Shown in pieces: positions 1-6,467 of a stretch of 15,997 nucleotides of DNA (the first letter of the stretch is position 1; each line of letters begins with the position of its first letter). Source of the stretch: CAYWTX01 sp964461295 (lineage in GTDB: Bacteria > Planctomycetota > Phycisphaerae > SM23-33); contig CAYWTX010000028.1 in assembly GCA_964461295.1 (NCBI GenBank), positions 1 through 15,997 of the forward strand. The letters are read 5' to 3'. The notes beneath the pieces are model-generated. The model was not told the DNA's origin and did not search any database. It worked only from the letters and a program-made list of their open reading frames with translations. The position numbers and the translations under genes are program-made.

Positions 1-686
1 GCTACCACGGCGCCTCGCACGGGTACATCGCCTGGCGGCTGGGGCAGCTCCAGCCGTCGGCGCGGCGGGTGATCTCCTGCCACCTGGGCGGCTCGTCGAG
101 CATCTCGGCCATTCGTGACGGCGCCAGCGTTGCCAACAGCATGGGGCTTTCACCCCAGTCGGGCGTGCCGCAGGGCACCCGCGTCGGCGACATCGACGTG
201 TTCGCTCTGAAGCTGATGGCCGACGGCACCGGGCGAAGGATCGAGGACCTGCTGGGCGAACTGGGCAGCAAGGCGGGTCTGGCGGCGTTGAGCGGCACCA
301 GCGGCGACTGGCGGGACATCGAGACGGCCGCCGCGGGCGGCGACGAACGGTGCGCGATGACGGTCGAGGTGTTCGCCACGAGCGTGCGGGACTACATCGG
401 CTCGTACCTGGTGGAACTGGGCGGTGCCGACGCGATCGTCTTCACGGGCGGCATCGGCCAGGGCCAGCCCGCACTTCGGGCCAAGGTGCTGGCGGGAATG
501 GAGTTCGCGGGCATCGTGGTGGACGCGGCCGCGAACGCGAAGACGAAGGACGAAGGGCGGATTGACGCGCGAGAGAGCAAGGCGGCGATCTGGGCGGTGG
601 CGACGAACGAGGAGCTGATGGTGGCCCGCCAGGCGGCGCGGCTGCTGAGTGGACGGGCGCAAATGGTACAGTTTGACAGGAGCTGA
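1..686 (+). CDS. ackA: Acetate kinase, C-terminal part (5' end outside window)
   Basis: Acetate kinase makes ATP and a carboxylate from ADP and an acyl-phosphate in the cytoplasm. The reading frame enters from the window edge (first whole codon at base 3), and about 227 residues are visible, a little over half of a normal 400-residue enzyme. Family motifs in order: YHGASH near the start, HLGGSSS about 35 residues in, SMGLSP followed by GTRVGDID, FTGGIGQ, and TNEELMVAR close to the end. The position that is usually DTSMG reads ANSMG. The TGA stop lies 2 bases before the next start. In PVM-type BMC loci acetate kinase takes acetyl- or lactyl-phosphate from PduL to recover ATP, which fits the shell genes downstream. 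A propionate/butyrate kinase is possible, but the motifs favour acetate kinase. Confidence 0.93.
   Translation, partial: YHGASHGYIAWRLGQLQPSARRVISCHLGGSSSISAIRDGASVANSMGLSPQSGVPQGTRVGDIDVFALKLMADGTGRRIEDLLGELGSKAGLAALSGTSGDWRDIETAAAGGDERCAMTVEVFATSVRDYIGSYLVELGGADAIVFTGGIGQGQPALRAKVLAGMEFAGIVVDAAANAKTKDEGRIDARESKAAIWAVATNEELMVARQAARLLSGRAQMVQFDRS
679..682 (+). promoter_or_regulatory. Shine-Dalgarno GGAG inside the end of ackA
   Basis: GGAG lies six bases before the ATG at 689 and overlaps the last codons of acetate kinase. It supports that start and suggests translational coupling of the membrane-protein gene to ackA. Confidence 0.6.
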
Positions 687-688
687 AG

Positions 689-1357
689 ATGGGAGAACCA
701 GAACCTCAACTGGCGACGGTCAAAGACCGCTTTGATCTCCTACTCGCCATTCACGACAGACATCGCGATCGTTTCGAAAAGCGTCGGTCCTATGAATGGA
801 AAATCGCATTTGGTTTCTACACGCTTCTGGTAGCAGTGGGTGCGCTGCTCTACACAGGCCAACTCGCAAGCGACTCCGTTTGTGTTAGGTTACTCTTAGC
901 CCTGACTGTCTTCCTGGCGTCTTTCTTTTATGTGGGAATGTGGGTCAGGGAGTGTATGAAGCGACACGAAGATGACCGCGAATTGTCAAAGATATGGTTC
1001 AAACATGCGACTTCGCTTGTACTTGGGGCTCAGGATGAAGCGGTTCGACAGGATCTGACGAGCGCAGTTGCCGCGTTCGAAAAGAAGCGAGGAGCGGATG
1101 ACTTGCATCGAGGTAGGTACTGGTTCTTTGGGATCCCATTGCTGAATCCAAAGAATTCCTGGTTTCTTGAATGGGGCGCGATGGTGCATACCGTCATTAC
1201 CGCAGCGCTCTGCGTGGGCATTGCCTTGGGCGTATGCTGTCAGCCCTCCAGGATGAAGCAGTTTGATAGCGTCTCCGGCTCCCAGAACTATGAAATCAAG
1301 TATTCGGCCACGCAACCGGCAAAAGGAATTACTACTTCTCTGCAATTGCAGAATTGA
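689..1357 (+). CDS. Hypothetical three-helix membrane protein of atypical composition
   Basis: This 222-residue protein is not recognised. An N-terminal charged segment (HDRHRDRFEKRRSYEWK) leads into a first membrane helix at about residues 37-57 and a second at about 65-87. A mostly soluble segment of about 70 residues follows, then a third helix at about 162-182 and a short polar tail. The layout loosely recalls SLATT-like 2-3-helix membrane proteins, but I see no motif that proves this. Composition differs from every neighbour: sampled lines are about 47-53% GC against about 70% nearby, with codons such as TTA and AAA that are rare in the flanking genes. It starts 2 bases after ackA with its own GGAG. 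Its position between ackA and BMC-H puts it in the BMC transcript, but it is not a known PVM component as far as I recall. It may be a recent acquisition. Confidence 0.8.
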   Translation: MGEPEPQLATVKDRFDLLLAIHDRHRDRFEKRRSYEWKIAFGFYTLLVAVGALLYTGQLASDSVCVRLLLALTVFLASFFYVGMWVRECMKRHEDDRELSKIWFKHATSLVLGAQDEAVRQDLTSAVAAFEKKRGADDLHRGRYWFFGIPLLNPKNSWFLEWGAMVHTVITAALCVGIALGVCCQPSRMKQFDSVSGSQNYEIKYSATQPAKGITTSLQLQN

Positions 1358-1384
1358 ATACACACCTGATTACGGAGAACGGCC

Positions 1385-1657
1385 ATGGAAGAAGCATTGG
1401 GCATGATCGAGACGAAGGGCCTTGTGGCGGTGATCGAGGCGACCGACGCGGCGCTCAAGGCCGCCAAGGTGACCTACGTGGGCATGCGGAAGGTCGGCAG
1501 CGGCTACGTGGCCGTGTGCCTGAAGGGCGACGTGGCCGCGGTGAAGGCGGCGACGGACGCCGGCGCGGCGGCCGCGGGGCGCGTGGGCGAGGTGGTCAGC
1601 GTGCACGTGATTCCGCGCCCGCACAACGAACTGGTGAAGATCCTGCCGTCGGCGTAG
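1385..1657 (+). CDS. BMC-H shell protein (hexamer-forming)
   Basis: This 90-residue protein is a single-domain BMC shell protein (Pfam BMC, PduA/CcmK type) that forms hexamers tiling the shell facets. It opens with ALGMIETKGLVAVIEATDAA, the classic first strand and helix. The pore loop KVGSGY is at 36-41, followed by GDVAAVKAATDAG at 48-60. The conserved IPRPH is at 77-81, just before a short C-terminal helix. Length is standard. The small Gly-Ser-Gly pore is the usual form for polar small metabolites. GGAG at 1374-1377 sits seven bases before the ATG. It is the only BMC-H here; PVM loci normally have two, so the partner probably lies upstream of the window. Confidence 0.97.
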   Translation: MEEALGMIETKGLVAVIEATDAALKAAKVTYVGMRKVGSGYVAVCLKGDVAAVKAATDAGAAAAGRVGEVVSVHVIPRPHNELVKILPSA

Positions 1658-1825
1658 TGGATTCAGCGCGGAGATCGCGGAGGACGCAGAGGTCAGTTGT
1701 TGATCGTGCATTGCACGCGTCTTCGCTTGCGAGTTAGCGACGTTCGCAGGCGAGGATCGCCAGACCGCAAACGATCCGGGACGCTGAGGCGGACTTCGCG
1801 AATCCTGCGACGAAGGAGACAGCCC
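1658..1825 (+). other. Intergenic gap between BMC-H and BMC-P1 with a small hairpin
   Basis: These 168 bases hold no convincing gene. A purine-rich stretch (about 1665-1692) is made of short GCGGAG/GACGCAGAG units like those in the other gaps, but I find no full partner arm. CGTGCA-T-TGCACG (1705-1717) is a short perfect palindrome. CGCTTGCGA (1724-1732) pairs with TCGCAGGCG (1744-1752) across an 11-base loop, with one G-U. GGAG at 1815-1818 serves the following gene. Confidence 0.45.
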
Positions 1826-2137
1826 ATGTTCCTGGCGCGAGTGCGTGGAAACGTGGTGACGACGCAGAAGGTCGAGACGATGGTCGGGCGGAAGCTGCTC
1901 ATCGTGGATCCGCTGCGCGTGGACGAGAAGGCCGGCGCGTTGGGTTCGACCGGGCGCTGCCTGGTGGCCGTGGACAGCGTGGGCGCGGGCGGCGACGACC
2001 TGGTGCTGGTGACGCAGGGGTCCAGCGCCCGCATGACGGGCAGCACGGACAAGTCGCCCGTGGACTGCGTGATCATCGGGATCATCGACTCGGTGTTCGC
2101 CGACGAGAAGGAAGTGTACCGGAAGGGCAAGAAGTAG
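1826..2137 (+). CDS. BMC-P shell protein 1 (EutN/CcmL pentamer)
   Basis: This 103-residue vertex protein of the EutN/CcmL family forms pentamers that cap the corners of the icosahedral shell. It has the family opening MFLARVRGNVVTTQKVETMVG, then KLLIVDPL at 23-30, LVAVDSVGAGGDDLVLVTQGSSAR at 46-69 and PVDCVIIGIIDSV at 78-90. A lysine-rich tail (EKEVYRKGKK) follows. I chose ATG 1826 because GGAG (1815-1818) precedes it and because the family begins exactly there; the frame stays open upstream but that part has no family similarity. It is the first of three BMC-P paralogues in the operon. PVM loci typically have three, presumably with different vertex roles. Confidence 0.95.
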   Translation: MFLARVRGNVVTTQKVETMVGRKLLIVDPLRVDEKAGALGSTGRCLVAVDSVGAGGDDLVLVTQGSSARMTGSTDKSPVDCVIIGIIDSVFADEKEVYRKGKK

Positions 2138-2155
2138 CCGCGTGCCTGCACGCGG
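2138..2155 (+). other. Perfect 7-bp stem-loop directly after BMC-P1 stop
   Basis: CCGCGTG pairs with CACGCGG across a CCTG tetraloop and begins on the base after the TAG stop. There is no U-tract, so it is not a typical intrinsic terminator. It could stabilise the 3' end of an upstream message or slow transcription. Confidence 0.5.
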
Positions 2156-2184
2156 ATGGACGATCTCACTGTTGGTGAGCAAGT

Positions 2185-2291
2185 GACCACGAATTACACG
2201 AATGAATACGAATTACACGAAAGAAGAGAAGGCGGGTTCTGTCCGTTCCTCCCGTTCGTGCAATTCGTCCGAATTCGCGTAATTCGTGGTC
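2185..2291. repeat. Long imperfect inverted repeat with 37-base arms (GACCACGAATTACACGAAT type)
   Basis: The left arm (2185-2221) and right arm (2255-2291) match at 31 of 37 positions when one is reverse-complemented, with a 33-base loop. Each arm is itself built of near-tandem units (ACGAATTACACGAA-like). It fills the gap between BMC-P1 and the aldehyde dehydrogenase. The AT-rich arms contrast with the GC-rich genes, which suggests a mobile or repeat element and not mere spacer. The frame is open through part of it on both strands, but the predicted peptides look like no protein. Confidence 0.85.
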
Positions 2292-2336
2292 TCTTTGTCT
2301 GCGGGCGCGTGTGCGGCACGCATGTGGAGAAGGACC

Positions 2337-3839
2337 ATGGCGCAAGTTGACGACGCGGTCATGAAGGAACTGGTAGCGAAGGTCATGGAGCGGGTGAAGA
2401 CCGGCTGGGGCGGGCGCGTGGCTCCAGCGCCGGGGGCGGGCGCCGCGGCCCCCGTGGGCGTCGCCGGCGGCGAGGCGCACGTCGCGGCCTCGGGCGGCGA
2501 GGCGCCGACCTTCGGCAGGTTCGGCCAATTCGCCGACGTGAACGAGGCCGTCGCGGCAGCCACGGCGGCCCAGCGGGCGCTGGTGAAGCGGTCGCTCGCC
2601 CAGCGCGAGATCGCCTGCGACCTCATTCGGCAGATCTGCGGCAACCGCGCCGACGAGTTGGGCAACCTCGAATACGAAGAGACCCGCATCGGCCACCGCG
2701 CGCACAAGAGCGAGAAGCTGCGGTTGGTGGGACGCACGGCCGTCAGCGTGCCGGGCATGAAGACCGAGTGCTTCAGCGGCGACCACGGCATCACGCTGGA
2801 GGAGCACGGGCCGTGGGGCGTGATCGGCGCGGTGACGCCGGTGACGCACTCGCTGCCGACGCTGGCGAACAACGCGGTGAACATGATCGCGGCGGGCAAC
2901 GCGGTGGTGTTCAACCCGCACCCGGGCGGCAAGAAGATCGCGGCGGCGGGCGCGAAGGCGTTCAACCAGGCCATCTTCGAGAAGATCGGCATCGACAACC
3001 TCATCTGTGTGATCGTCGAGCCGACGCTTCAGACGGCCGAGGCGGTCTTCAGGCACCCGGACGTGGCGATCCTGTGCGTGACGGGGGGGCCGGGCGTCGT
3101 GGCGGCGGCGATGAAGAGCGGCAAGCGGGCGATCTGCGCCGGGCCGGGCAACCCGCCGGTGGTGGTGGACGAGTCATCCGAACTGGACAACGCTGCCCGG
3201 TGCATCCTGGAAGGCGCGGCGTTCGACAACAACCTGCTGTGCCTGGCGGAGAAGGAAGTGTTCGTCGTGGCGCCGGTGTGGGACGCGATGATCGGCGCGA
3301 TGGAGAAGGCCGGCGCTCACCGCCTCAGCCGCGAGCAGATGGTGCAACTGGGCAAGATCTGCCTGGTGAGCGGGAAGGACGGCGCTCACCCGCACGCCAA
3401 CAAGAAGTTCGTCGGCGCCGAGGCGCAGGTCCTGGCCGAGCAGATCGGCGTGAAGATCGACCCGTCGTGCCGGATGCTCTTCGGCGAGACCCCGGCCGAC
3501 AGCGACTGGGTGATGGCCGAGCAGATGATGCCCTGCCTGCCCTTCGTGAAGTGCGACGACTTCGAGCAGGCGGTGGAGTGCGCGTTCCAGGCCGAGCACG
3601 GCTTCGGGCACACGGCGATCATCCATTCGAGGCTGGTGGACCACATGACGCACATGGGCAAGCGGATGAACACGACGCTGTTCGTGAAGAACGGCCCGTC
3701 GCTGGCCGGCGACGGCCTGGGCGGCGAAGGGTACGGCAACTTCTCGATCGCGTGCTCGACGGGTGAAGGCGTGGCCACGCCGATGACCTTCACCCGCCTG
3801 AGGCGGTGCGTGATGGTGGACAACTTGAGGATTATCTGA
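2337..3839 (+). CDS. CoA-acylating aldehyde dehydrogenase, PduP-like, with N-terminal encapsulation peptide
   Basis: This 500-residue enzyme oxidises an aldehyde with NAD+ and CoA to an acyl-CoA inside the shell; in PVM compartments the likely substrate is L-lactaldehyde. Residues 5-21 (DDAVMKELVAKVMERVK) form an amphipathic helix typical of encapsulation peptides. A Gly/Ala/Pro linker follows to about residue 58, and the catalytic body runs from about 65 on. The catalytic Cys is C302 in NNLLCLAEKEV, equivalent to PduP NNLPC. GPWGVIGAVTPVTH (158-171), GNAVVFNPHPG (187-197) and VTGGPGVV (248-255) are cofactor-region motifs. I took ATG 2337 because GGAGAAGG precedes it and because the frame upstream runs into the inverted-repeat gap. 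Flanked by BMC-P genes, it is clearly a compartment enzyme. Confidence 0.95.
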   Translation: MAQVDDAVMKELVAKVMERVKTGWGGRVAPAPGAGAAAPVGVAGGEAHVAASGGEAPTFGRFGQFADVNEAVAAATAAQRALVKRSLAQREIACDLIRQICGNRADELGNLEYEETRIGHRAHKSEKLRLVGRTAVSVPGMKTECFSGDHGITLEEHGPWGVIGAVTPVTHSLPTLANNAVNMIAAGNAVVFNPHPGGKKIAAAGAKAFNQAIFEKIGIDNLICVIVEPTLQTAEAVFRHPDVAILCVTGGPGVVAAAMKSGKRAICAGPGNPPVVVDESSELDNAARCILEGAAFDNNLLCLAEKEVFVVAPVWDAMIGAMEKAGAHRLSREQMVQLGKICLVSGKDGAHPHANKKFVGAEAQVLAEQIGVKIDPSCRMLFGETPADSDWVMAEQMMPCLPFVKCDDFEQAVECAFQAEHGFGHTAIIHSRLVDHMTHMGKRMNTTLFVKNGPSLAGDGLGGEGYGNFSIACSTGEGVATPMTFTRLRRCVMVDNLRII

Positions 3840-3843
3840 GGAT

Positions 3844-3953
3844 GGTGGACTGGTTAACTGGTGGACTGGTGGACTGGCAAGAGGCGAAGGCCAACCCGTC
3901 AACCAGTCAACCAGTCAACCCGTCAACCAGCTAACCAGTCAACCGAGTCAACC
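3844..3953. repeat. Inverted repeat of GGTGGACTGGT / AACCAGTCAACC units before BMC-P2
   Basis: The left side (3844-3877) is a run of GGTGGACTGGT-type units. The right side (about 3900-3953) is a longer run of the complementary AACCAGTCAACC-type units, so most of the gap can fold into one long imperfect hairpin around a loop near 3878-3890. The repeat reaches the base before the BMC-P2 start codon. The architecture is like the elements at 2185, 4229 and 6468, but the unit sequence is different. Confidence 0.85.
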
Positions 3954-4214
3954 ATGCTGCTGGGCATTGTCGAAGGCAACATCACGGCGACGATCAAGCA
4001 CAAGTCCATGGCGGGCTGGAAGGTGCTCATCGTTCAGCCGCTGGACATCGGGGGCAAGCCCGATGGCGACCCCGTGCTGGCCATCGACAAGCTTGGCGCC
4101 GGCCGGGGCGTGAAGGTGGTGATCAGCAACGACGGGCGCGGAACGCGCGAGATGATCGGCGACCCCAACTCGCCGGTGCGGTGGTCGGTGATCGGACTGG
4201 TGGACGAAGCATAA
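3954..4214 (+). CDS. BMC-P shell protein 2 (EutN/CcmL pentamer)
   Basis: This 86-residue EutN/CcmL-family vertex protein is the shortest and most canonical of the three paralogues here. It begins MLLGIVEGNITATIKHKSMAG, with KVLIVQPL at 23-30, PVLAIDKLGAGRGVKVVISNDG at 40-61 and SVIGLVDE at 78-85. ATG 3954 is the only start that gives a normal family N-terminus. It has no recognisable Shine-Dalgarno: the bases before it belong to the AACCAGTCAACC repeat. Translation may rely on coupling, a leaderless processed end or an SD-independent route. It ends just before a sequence that resembles the BMC-H ribosome-binding region. Confidence 0.94.
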   Translation: MLLGIVEGNITATIKHKSMAGWKVLIVQPLDIGGKPDGDPVLAIDKLGAGRGVKVVISNDGRGTREMIGDPNSPVRWSVIGLVDEA

Positions 4215-4215
4215 C

Positions 4216-4229
4216 TACGGAGAACGGTC
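4216..4229 (+). promoter_or_regulatory. Apparent stranded ribosome-binding site
   Basis: TACGGAGAACGGTC here matches TACGGAGAACGGCC at 1371-1384 in 13 of 14 bases, and the latter directly precedes the BMC-H ATG. Here the expected start codon is replaced by the first bases of the inverted repeat at 4229-4305. The next family-like start is about 120 bases on, at 4350. Confidence 0.5.
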
Positions 4230-4305
4230 CCCGGATTGCACGGATGGCACGGACGCGGAAGAGAGAGATTTCTCCTGCATCTGTGTCCTCCGCGCGATGC
4301 GTGGG
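4229..4305. repeat. Imperfect inverted repeat of GCACGGAT-type units before the RpiB-like gene
   Basis: The left arm (4229-4256) consists of CGGATTGCACGGATGGCACG-like units. The right arm (4277-4305), read in reverse complement, gives a diverged copy of the same string with about one mismatch in four. The inner part GAGA...TCTC (near 4264-4274) can extend the fold. The frame of the following gene stays open through the element, starting from a TTG at 4236. Confidence 0.7.
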
Positions 4306-4349
4306 CTTCCTTTTCTGTGACGCGTGAAGGGTTTCTTGTCTTGGAAGCG

Positions 4350-5171
4350 ATGCTGGACAACGTGGTGCGGCAGGTGACCGAGTCGCTTCGGGCCAGGGCA
4401 GCCGCCGCGCCGGCGCCGATGGCCCTGGCGGCCGTGCAGGCCCGGGCGCGGGATGCGACCGAGAAGAAGCGGATCCCGGTGTCGCGGGTCTTCCTGACGG
4501 CGGAGGCCCTGCTGCGGCGGTTGTCGATGGGCGACGACGGCGACACGGGACACGGCGAGCCGACACGCGGGCAGCGGGCTCGCCTGCTGACGCTGGCGCC
4601 GAACGAGCATCTCACGCCCGCGGCGAAGGACGTTGTCGATGAACGGCGACTGACGGTGCGGCGGACCGAAGCGCCGGTGGGCAGGCCCGCGGGGGCCCCC
4701 GGCGGCGACGGTCCGGCGTGCGGCGCCGGCGTCGCGGGCGGGCGGACGGCGCTGGGGATGGTGATCGAGCGGCCGAGCACGAAGGTGACCAGCGCGCTGA
4801 GCGGCCTGGCCCGCGACGGCGTGACGGTGATCAACTACACGCAGACGGATTGCTGGATTCAGAACACGCTGCTGATGTGCCAGGCGATCGGTGGCGGCAC
4901 GGTGGGCGCCGGCGTGCTGGTGCTGCCGTACGCCGTCGACGCCATGGTGCTGGCCAACAAGGTGCCGGGCATTCGAGCGGTGCAGGGCGTCGGGGCCGAG
5001 AGCGTGGCGGCGGCGCGGAGGCACTACGCGGCGAACGTGCTGGTGCTGGAGCACGCGGTCCTGACGCTGCACGAGTTGCGCATGATGATCCATTCGTTCT
5101 CGCGGCCGGCGCCGGTCGCGCCGGCGGCGAAGGTGCTGATGGAAGCGGTGGCGAAGCTGGAAGGAAAGTGA
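4350..5171 (+). CDS. RpiB/LacAB-fold BMC protein lacking the isomerase Cys signature
   Basis: This is a 273-residue protein from ATG 4350. Residues 1-18 (MLDNVVRQVTESLRARAA) form an amphipathic helix suited to shell targeting. Residues 42-104 contain FLTAEALLRRL and LTPAAKDVVDERRL, a segment resembling one in BMC-associated EutT proteins. Residues about 134-250 align with the RpiB/LacA/LacB sugar-phosphate isomerase fold, most clearly LANKVPGIRA (201-210) and RRHYAANVLVL (223-233). The usual ICGTGIG active-site loop reads VLPYAVD (191-197), so the catalytic Cys is Leu192, and the N-terminal DHAG is absent; only the His of the HN motif (H225) remains. It is unlikely to be a normal ribose-5-phosphate isomerase. 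The start is uncertain: TTG 4341 or TTG 4236 are in frame. It lies between BMC-P2 and BMC-P3, so it is part of the compartment. Confidence 0.8.
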   Translation: MLDNVVRQVTESLRARAAAAPAPMALAAVQARARDATEKKRIPVSRVFLTAEALLRRLSMGDDGDTGHGEPTRGQRARLLTLAPNEHLTPAAKDVVDERRLTVRRTEAPVGRPAGAPGGDGPACGAGVAGGRTALGMVIERPSTKVTSALSGLARDGVTVINYTQTDCWIQNTLLMCQAIGGGTVGAGVLVLPYAVDAMVLANKVPGIRAVQGVGAESVAAARRHYAANVLVLEHAVLTLHELRMMIHSFSRPAPVAPAAKVLMEAVAKLEGK

Positions 5172-5181
5172 ACGTACCGAG

Positions 5182-5478
5182 ATGCGTATCTCGCGGGTCA
5201 TCGGCAAAGTGACGTTGAATCGGCAGGTGCCGGAGCTGAAGGCCGGTGCGTATCTGCTTATGCGCACGTGCAATCGCGGCACGCTGGCCGGCAAGAACGA
5301 CGGCAACCCGGAGGAACTGGTGGCCTGGGACGACCTTGGCGCCCGCGAGGGCGACCTGATCGGCCTGGTGGAAGGGCGCGAGGCGACCTGCCCGTTCCTG
5401 CCCGACAAGGTGCCGTACGACGCCTATGACGCGTGCATCATCGAGAAGGTGAATTTCGAGCCCGTGATGGAAACGTAA
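5182..5478 (+). CDS. BMC-P shell protein 3 (EutN/CcmL pentamer)
   Basis: This is a 98-residue EutN/CcmL-family vertex protein. It starts MRISRVIGKVTLNRQVPELKAG, with YLLMRTC near 24-30, ELVAWDDLGAREGDLIGLVEGREAT at about 45-69 and a C-terminal ACIIEKVNFE. PFLPDKVPYDAYDA (71-84) is an insertion-like loop that makes it the most divergent of the three paralogues. It begins 10 bases after the RpiB-like gene and ends 2 bases before the aldolase, so the three are tightly packed. No strong Shine-Dalgarno is visible (GTACCGAG precedes the ATG), which suggests coupling to the upstream gene. Confidence 0.93.
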   Translation: MRISRVIGKVTLNRQVPELKAGAYLLMRTCNRGTLAGKNDGNPEELVAWDDLGAREGDLIGLVEGREATCPFLPDKVPYDAYDACIIEKVNFEPVMET

Positions 5479-5480
5479 CC

Positions 5481-6461
5481 ATGTCAAACGAATGGGAAAT
5501 CAAGCGACAGATCTGCGACATCGGCCGGCGGATGTACACCAATGGGTTCGTGGCGGCCAACGACGGGAACATCTCGTTCCGCCTGGGCAACGGGCGGTAC
5601 CTCTGCACGCCCACGGGCGTGTCCAAGGGCTTCCTGCAGCCGGAGGACATTGCCGTCGTGGACGACGAGGGCAAGCAGATCGGCGGCACCAAGCCGCGGA
5701 CGAGCGAGATCCTGCTGCACCTGGAGATCTTCCACGAGTTGCCGGAGATCAACGCCGTGGCGCACTCCCACCCGCCGCATGCGACGGCGTTCGCGGTGGC
5801 CGGCGTTGAGGTGCCCACCTGCGTCCTGCCGGAAGTGGAGATCTTCATCGGGCGCGTGCCGATCGCCCAGTACGACACGCCGGGCAGCAAGACCTTCGCC
5901 GAGACGATCCTGCCGCACCTGCGAAACAAGGCGAACACGATCCTGCTGGCCAACCACGGGGCGGTGTCGTGCGACAAGAGCCTGGAGCACGCGTATTTCC
6001 ACCTGGAAACGTTGGACATGTACTGCAAGATCCTTCTGCTGAGCAAGCAGGTGGGCAATCTGCAGCAGCTTCCGGGCCAAAAGGTGCGGGAGCTTCTGGA
6101 CATCAAGAAGCGGCTGGGCATCCCCGACCCGCGACTGGACGGCACGGAGGAGTTGTGCGCGATCGGCGGCAGCGACGATTTCCTGCGCGGGTTCTCGACG
6201 CGGGCGATTCCGCAGCACATGGCCGACGCCAGCGGGCACGGGCGCGGCTGCGGCATCGCGGGCCAGCCGTCGCAGCGGAACGAGCCGCAGCCGATGCCGA
6301 ACGGGCCGCCTCGCTTTCCGGCCATTGTGGCGGGCAAGTCGATCCCGGGCAGCGGGTTGGGCAGCAGCAGCGAGACCGCCCGCCGCCGCGCGATGGAAGA
6401 CGAGACGGAGCGATTGGTGCAGGTGATTACGGATTCGATTATCGCGAGCCAGAAGAGTTGA
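5481..6461 (+). CDS. Class II aldolase (L-fuculose/L-rhamnulose-1-phosphate type) with C-terminal encapsulation peptide
   Basis: This is a 326-residue aldolase of the AraD/FucA class II family, likely cleaving L-fuculose- or L-rhamnulose-1-phosphate to DHAP and L-lactaldehyde. The zinc ligands can be assigned by comparison with FucA: E76 (TSEILLH), H95 and H97 (AHSHPPH), and H159 (ANHGAV). The GN(I)S phosphate motif is at 29-32. The catalytic domain ends near residue 215. After it comes a long Gly/Pro/Ser-rich linker (about 245-297) and then a final helix, ETARRRAMEDETERLVQVITDSI (298-320), with the pattern of a C-terminal encapsulation peptide; plain FucA enzymes (about 215 residues) lack this extension. 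I took ATG 5481, two bases after the BMC-P3 stop, because upstream residues in frame overlap BMC-P3. Exact sugar specificity cannot be read from sequence. Confidence 0.93.
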   Translation: MSNEWEIKRQICDIGRRMYTNGFVAANDGNISFRLGNGRYLCTPTGVSKGFLQPEDIAVVDDEGKQIGGTKPRTSEILLHLEIFHELPEINAVAHSHPPHATAFAVAGVEVPTCVLPEVEIFIGRVPIAQYDTPGSKTFAETILPHLRNKANTILLANHGAVSCDKSLEHAYFHLETLDMYCKILLLSKQVGNLQQLPGQKVRELLDIKKRLGIPDPRLDGTEELCAIGGSDDFLRGFSTRAIPQHMADASGHGRGCGIAGQPSQRNEPQPMPNGPPRFPAIVAGKSIPGSGLGSSSETARRRAMEDETERLVQVITDSIIASQKS

Positions 6462-6467
6462 GGATTG

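Noticed and set aside
3842..3934. 30-residue ORF starting at an ATG after GAGG, lying in the repeat before BMC-P2
   Set aside because: It is wholly made of repeat units and is out of frame with BMC-P2; no sign of selection on the peptide.
3844..3953. CRISPR-like array suggested by recurring AACCAGTCAACC units
   Set aside because: The units are short, contiguous and complementary to the left side; there are no unique spacers and no cas genes.
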